Of a stretch of 64,000 nucleotides of DNA, positions 59,425 to 64,000 are shown piece by piece (the stretch's first letter is position 1; the number at the start of each line of letters is the position of its first letter). The notes under the pieces are model-generated. The model was not told where the DNA came from, did not search any database, and saw only the letters and a list, made by a program, of their open reading frames with translations. The position numbers and the translations under genes are program-made. The stretch spans positions 62,001 to 126,000 of the forward strand of contig QCCE01000004.1 in assembly GCA_003281385.1 (NCBI GenBank). The letters are read 5' to 3'. Source of the DNA: Prochlorococcus sp. AG-347-K17. GTDB taxonomy: Bacteria > Cyanobacteriota > Cyanobacteriia > PCC-6307 > Cyanobiaceae.

Positions 59425-60321
59425 ATGTCATTAAAATTAGACGGTAAAAAATTATCTCTTGAAATTGAAAGCAGATTAAATGATTATATCTCTAGTAATA
59501 AAAAAACCGCAAAAAGATCACCCGGTTTAGCTGTAATAAGAATTGGAGAAGACCCTGCGAGTGGTGTTTACGTCAATAACAAGGAAAAAGCATGTTCAAG
59601 GATTGGAATAAAGAGCTTCATCTTTCATCTTCAAGATAGTGTAGAGCAAAAAGAAGTTGAACAATTAATAATCAAACTTAATTCTGATAAGGATATTGAT
59701 GGAATATTGCTACAACTTCCCATACCAAAGAAATTTAATGAGCAAAAACTGATAAGCCATATTAATCCAAGCAAAGATGTAGATGGGTTAAATGAGATAA
59801 ATATCGGCAAATTAGTGAAAAATGAGCCTGCGATGAGATCATGCACCCCAGCAGGAATAATTAATTTATTAAGATCCCAAAATATTACAATTGAAGGTAA
59901 GAAAATTGTTGTTATAGGAAGAAGTTTGCTTGTTGGAAAACCTCTATCGCTAATGTTATTAAATCTTAATGGCACGGTAACAATGACTCATTCAAAAACA
60001 TTAAATTTAAATAAAGTCTGCAGAGAAGCCGACATTCTAATTGCAGCTGCAGGAAAACCTAATCTTGTAGATTCTAGTTTTGTGAAAGAAGGAGCAGTAA
60101 TTATCGATGTTGGAATACATAGATTAAAAAGTTCCGATCAGAATCAAACCAAATTATGTGGAGATGTATTATTAGAAAATGTCATTTCTAAAGTATTTGC
60201 TTATACACCTGTTCCAGGAGGTGTTGGACCAATGACAGTAACAATGTTACTTGTAAATACTATTTATAGCTGGCAAAAACAATTTGGTTTATCATCAACT
60301 CTTAATGACCTTTTGCCATAA
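59425..60321 (+). CDS. folD: bifunctional methylenetetrahydrofolate dehydrogenase/cyclohydrolase
   Basis: [58 protein letters not shown]. Confidence 0.97.
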   Translation: MSLKLDGKKLSLEIESRLNDYISSNKKTAKRSPGLAVIRIGEDPASGVYVNNKEKACSRIGIKSFIFHLQDSVEQKEVEQLIIKLNSDKDIDGILLQLPIPKKFNEQKLISHINPSKDVDGLNEINIGKLVKNEPAMRSCTPAGIINLLRSQNITIEGKKIVVIGRSLLVGKPLSLMLLNLNGTVTMTHSKTLNLNKVCREADILIAAAGKPNLVDSSFVKEGAVIIDVGIHRLKSSDQNQTKLCGDVLLENVISKVFAYTPVPGGVGPMTVTMLLVNTIYSWQKQFGLSSTLNDLLP

Positions 60322-60357
60322 ATCCAAAAATGAAAAAATTTTTACTAAAGGTATAAA

Positions 60358-61260
60358 ATGACTGAAGTTATAAATAGTATCTCTGATTTTGAAAAATATC
60401 TTAAAAACACAAAAAAGATTGTAGAAGAAGCACTTGATTTTTCTTTGGGCCCTGAGAATCCAGAAATATTAAGAGAATCAATGAGATATTCCCTTTTGGC
60501 TGGAGGGAAAAGAATACGTCCTATTCTATGTCTAGCATCTTGCACACTTGCTGGAGGAGAGCCCTCTCTTGCTGTTCCTACTGCAGTAGCAATAGAAATG
60601 ATCCATACAATGTCCTTGATTCATGATGACCTGCCCGCTATGGATAATGATGACTTAAGGAGAGGTAGGCCGACAAATCATAAAGTATATGGAGATGCAA
60701 TAGCTATTCTTGCTGGCGATGCTTTATTAACCAGGGCATTTGAAATGGTCTCTTTAAGAAGCCCCGGAGTCGATCCAAATCGATTATTAAATGTAATTGG
60801 GGAATTATCCCTTGTTGCTGGTGCTCCAGGCCTAGTCGGTGGACAAGTTGTTGATTTAGAATGTGAGGGAAAAGAGGTTGACCTTGAAACTCTCGAATAT
60901 ATTCATCTTCATAAGACTGGGGCATTATTAAAAGCATGCGTAAGAACAGGCGCGATGATCGCAGGCGCTAACGAGAAACTTTTACAAGCTCTGACAACAT
61001 ATGCAGAGGGAATTGGTTTAGCATTCCAAATAATAGATGATATTCTTGATTTAACTTCCAGCAGTGAAAAGCTTGGGAAAACCGCTGGCAAAGATCTTTT
61101 AGCTGACAAAACAACTTACCCTAAATTACTGGGTATGGAGGAGTCAAAGAAAAGAGCATTTGATTTAGTTGAAAAAGCTAAAAAAGCAATAGAACCTTGG
61201 GGTGCAGATGCAAAGTATTTGATATCGCTAGCCGACTTTATTACTAATAGAGACAGATAA
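60358..61260 (+). CDS. crtE: geranylgeranyl diphosphate synthase
   Basis: [52 protein letters not shown]. Confidence 0.95.
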   Translation: MTEVINSISDFEKYLKNTKKIVEEALDFSLGPENPEILRESMRYSLLAGGKRIRPILCLASCTLAGGEPSLAVPTAVAIEMIHTMSLIHDDLPAMDNDDLRRGRPTNHKVYGDAIAILAGDALLTRAFEMVSLRSPGVDPNRLLNVIGELSLVAGAPGLVGGQVVDLECEGKEVDLETLEYIHLHKTGALLKACVRTGAMIAGANEKLLQALTTYAEGIGLAFQIIDDILDLTSSSEKLGKTAGKDLLADKTTYPKLLGMEESKKRAFDLVEKAKKAIEPWGADAKYLISLADFITNRDR

Positions 61261-61273
61261 TTAGTTTGAATTT

Positions 61274-61714
61274 ATGTCTGAGTTTTTTACCTTTTTTAAT
61301 AATTCAGTTCTTTTCTGGAGTTTATTATCATGTTTACTAGCTCAATTTTTTAAGATCATATTCAATTTCTTTTCAACTGGAGAGATAAGATTTGGAATTA
61401 TGTTCGAGACGGGCGGTATGCCTTCTAGTCATTCCGCCTTAATAACAGGTGCTGCATCTGGTATAGGTTATGAAATGGGATTTGATAGCTCAATATTCGC
61501 ATTATCAGTTGCCATAGCACTAATAGTTATGTATGACGCTAGTGGTGTTCGCAAATCAGCTGGAATTCAAGCGGCAGAAATCAATAAACTGTCAAAAAAA
61601 CTAGACCCTCAATCTGAACTACTTTTAAAAGAAACTCTGGGTCATACAAAAATCGAGGTCATAGTGGGGAGTTTTTTAGGACCATTAATTACTTTGCCCG
61701 GAATGTTTTTTTAG
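61274..61714 (+). CDS. divergent PAP2 family (DUF212) membrane protein
   Basis: FETGGMPSSHSALITGAASGIGYEMGFDSSIFALSVAIALIVMYDASGVRKSAGIQA. Confidence 0.93.
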   Translation: MSEFFTFFNNSVLFWSLLSCLLAQFFKIIFNFFSTGEIRFGIMFETGGMPSSHSALITGAASGIGYEMGFDSSIFALSVAIALIVMYDASGVRKSAGIQAAEINKLSKKLDPQSELLLKETLGHTKIEVIVGSFLGPLITLPGMFF

Positions 61715-61748
61715 GTACTCCTCTCAAAATATTTTATTTGATAATAAA

Positions 61749-63140
61749 TTAAGGATCCTTTGAAAAACTAATTTGGGTGGCATCTATAAAGTTTTTTGCT
61801 ACTTCTGGAGAGCTTGGCAAATGTAAGTGAATCCAACTAGCATGTAATTTATCATCAAAAAAGCCTTCATTTTTATATTCATTTTTCCAAGATTTAATTT
61901 TCCATGGGGAAGAAAGTTTCTTCTGATGCTCAGCTTTTCTTAAATCAAGTTCAGATAACTTATTTTCAATTTCCCAATAATGAAATTCATGTCCTCTAAT
62001 AAGTTGATTTTGTTTAATTATCGGAGTATCTTTTAAACCCTCAATGTATCTATAACCTACTGAAAGTTTACTTTTTTTTGACTTAAAAGGCAGGATACCA
62101 CTCATTTTATGATTAATACCATTTTCATCTTTTATAAAATCTCCTAAAATCATCATTCCACCGCACTCGGCATATATAAATCCATTTTTGCGGAATTTCC
62201 TTAACGAATTTAAGCTTTTTAAACAATTACTTAAATGATCAGCATATTTTTCAGGGAATCCCCCAGGAATAATTAAAGAAGAAGCCTCATTGGGTATTTC
62301 TTCATCATCATAAATACTCCATGCAATCAGTGGTATTCCTATTTCACTCAAAAACTCTTTAGTTTCAGGGTATTGAAAATGAAAGATTTTATCTTCTGCA
62401 ATTGCGATAGGTTTACTTTTATCTATTTTTAAATCTTCAAAACTATCAGAATTGAATATTTTCTTTTGAGGAGATTTCAAAAATTTAATAAGAGAAAAGA
62501 CATCAAGATTTCTTTCAGCGAAATTTGCAAAATATTCAACGTCAATTTCTTTACCATTATCCAACGGAGATATCAAACCTAAATTAGCTTTATTTAAGGC
62601 AATTTTTGAATCAGATGGTAAAAAACCAAGAATTTCGATATCTTCATTTTTAAAAACCTCCTCGATTAATTTTTTATGTCTATCTGAATTAACGTTATTA
62701 AATATAATTCCTGCTATTGACAACTCACTATCGAAATCTCTAAAACCTCGAAGAGTCGCCAAAAGAGAAGCTACTTGACCTCTAGCATTAACAACAAAAA
62801 TTACTGGAGCTTTAAGAAGTTTAGAGATATTTGCAGTGCTTGAATAGGTAGTTGACCCTAATCCATCAAATAGACCCATTGCTCCTTCGATTAATGAGAA
62901 TTCATATTTCAAAGAATGTTTAAAAAAACTTTCTTGAACCCATTCCTCACCACTTAAAAAAATATCTAAATTTCTGCAAATAGGTTGGCCAATTGAACTG
63001 AGTTGTTGTTGATCGAGATAATCTGGGCCAACCTTGAAAGTTTGCATCTTTATGCCTTTTGAAAATGCCCAACAAGATATCAAAAGCGATAAAGTAGTTT
63101 TCCCATTATCACTTGAAGGAGAAGATATTACGCAAGGCAT
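61749..63140 (-). CDS. cbiA/cobB: cobyrinate a,c-diamide synthase
   Basis: VISSPSSDNGKTTLSLLI; LIEGAMGLFDGLG; LIIPGGFPEKYADHLS; YAECGGMMILGDFI. Confidence 0.94.
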   Translation of the reverse strand: MPCVISSPSSDNGKTTLSLLISCWAFSKGIKMQTFKVGPDYLDQQQLSSIGQPICRNLDIFLSGEEWVQESFFKHSLKYEFSLIEGAMGLFDGLGSTTYSSTANISKLLKAPVIFVVNARGQVASLLATLRGFRDFDSELSIAGIIFNNVNSDRHKKLIEEVFKNEDIEILGFLPSDSKIALNKANLGLISPLDNGKEIDVEYFANFAERNLDVFSLIKFLKSPQKKIFNSDSFEDLKIDKSKPIAIAEDKIFHFQYPETKEFLSEIGIPLIAWSIYDDEEIPNEASSLIIPGGFPEKYADHLSNCLKSLNSLRKFRKNGFIYAECGGMMILGDFIKDENGINHKMSGILPFKSKKSKLSVGYRYIEGLKDTPIIKQNQLIRGHEFHYWEIENKLSELDLRKAEHQKKLSSPWKIKSWKNEYKNEGFFDDKLHASWIHLHLPSSPEVAKNFIDATQISFSKDP

Positions 63141-64000
63141 TTATTCGTTATTAAAACCATTAAATATTTGAAGGGCTATTTTAATAGAATTTTCAAAAAG
63201 AGGACTTGTATTACCTCTACTACTTCCCAATAATTTACTAACATCATACTCTGATGTAGAAAAAGAATTTGGCACAACTTGTTCTATTAATTCCATATTA
63301 GCCATACCCCCTGCTTCAAGTCTCATACATTCCACTGATTCACAGCCAAGTATTACACAAGTGTTATTTTTTTGAACCTCACTAATTTTTGAAATCAACC
63401 TTAATCCAATAACTTGTCCTAAATGAATACTTGGATTTCCTAAAGACAAGGGATTAATTCTTGCAGAAATTATTTCGCCATTAATTCTTTCTAACACTAT
63501 TTTTGTTGATTCTGTATCCCCTTCTACTCTTACAAAAGACCAACCAAGTTTATCGCTAATCCATGAGATCAAAAACAAAGCTTGAATTATATGATCTCCT
63601 GCAATATCAATATCAATATCAGAAATATGATCTAAAATTGGTCTCCTCGAAGGCGGATCAAAAATCATTGCTAATGATTCCCTCCAATTTTTTAACCTAA
63701 CCCAATTCAAATCATTAATAGCTTTATTTGATTTGTTTAATTGATCTAAAATTTTTAAACATCTTTTCGGCGATCCAAGAGCAGTATCAATTATTAACCT
63801 TAGACCATATTTAGCAAAATATTCGAATATTTCAGGCGATTCATCCAAGCTTCCATTCCACCACAACCAAGAAGGTAATTCATCAATAGATAATTCATCA
63901 ATTATTTTTAATCCTTTTTGTGATATTGAGGCTGAGTCCCCCCTGATAACAACTAAATCTCCACATATAGGTTGCATAGCTGGAGTATCACTTAATGGAC
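63141..64000 (-). CDS. opcA: glucose-6-phosphate dehydrogenase assembly protein OpcA, 5' end beyond window
   Basis: PSWLWWNGSLDESPEIFEYFAKY...DLNWVRLKNWRESLAMIFDPPSRR; reading frame stays open upstream of listed Met (SDTPAM). Confidence 0.92.
   Translation of the reverse strand, partial: PLSDTPAMQPICGDLVVIRGDSASISQKGLKIIDELSIDELPSWLWWNGSLDESPEIFEYFAKYGLRLIIDTALGSPKRCLKILDQLNKSNKAINDLNWVRLKNWRESLAMIFDPPSRRPILDHISDIDIDIAGDHIIQALFLISWISDKLGWSFVRVEGDTESTKIVLERINGEIISARINPLSLGNPSIHLGQVIGLRLISKISEVQKNNTCVILGCESVECMRLEAGGMANMELIEQVVPNSFSTSEYDVSKLLGSSRGNTSPLFENSIKIALQIFNGFNNE

Noticed and set aside
1-64000. tRNA, rRNA, transposase, integrase or prophage genes
   Set aside because: None recognised by eye; tRNAscan-SE and mobile-element HMMs would be needed for a firm negative.

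Overview
The window is AT-rich, gene-dense picocyanobacterial chromosome. Gene content (chlI, petG, cytM, crtE, crtL, hisH, trxA-Yfr1-guaB) and very short intergenic spacers point to high-light Prochlorococcus; the strain assignment is inference. From about 35 to 64 kb it is mostly housekeeping: PfkB kinase, MFS transporter, peptide ABC components, hom, sufE, ruvC, chlI, cytM, petG, rsmD, hisH, trxA, Yfr1 sRNA, guaB-like, gyrA, crtL, GH57, leuA, HD-7TM, folD, crtE, cobB/cbiA, opcA. From about 0 to 15 kb there are many small, lineage-restricted ORFs, several under 60 aa and absent from the supplied ORF track. The most interesting part is a metal-homeostasis region at 15.6-28.3 kb. It contains znuB, zur, znuC, znuA, a CobW/COG0523 GTPase and a WD40 gene. 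ZnuA carries two near-identical copies of a ~120-aa 'FEWxGxFDLxxGxYkw...' module next to its His-rich loop, and a diverged copy sits in the CobW protein between the GTPase and C-terminal domains. Near-perfect Zur/Fur-type palindromes (AAAATGAT-N-ATCATTTT) lie upstream of znuA, as a pair upstream of a cyanate uptake/cyanase operon, and upstream of an unlisted 45-aa, 9-Cys metallothionein-like peptide. No tRNA, rRNA, CRISPR array or transposase was recognised. No database search or folding was run.
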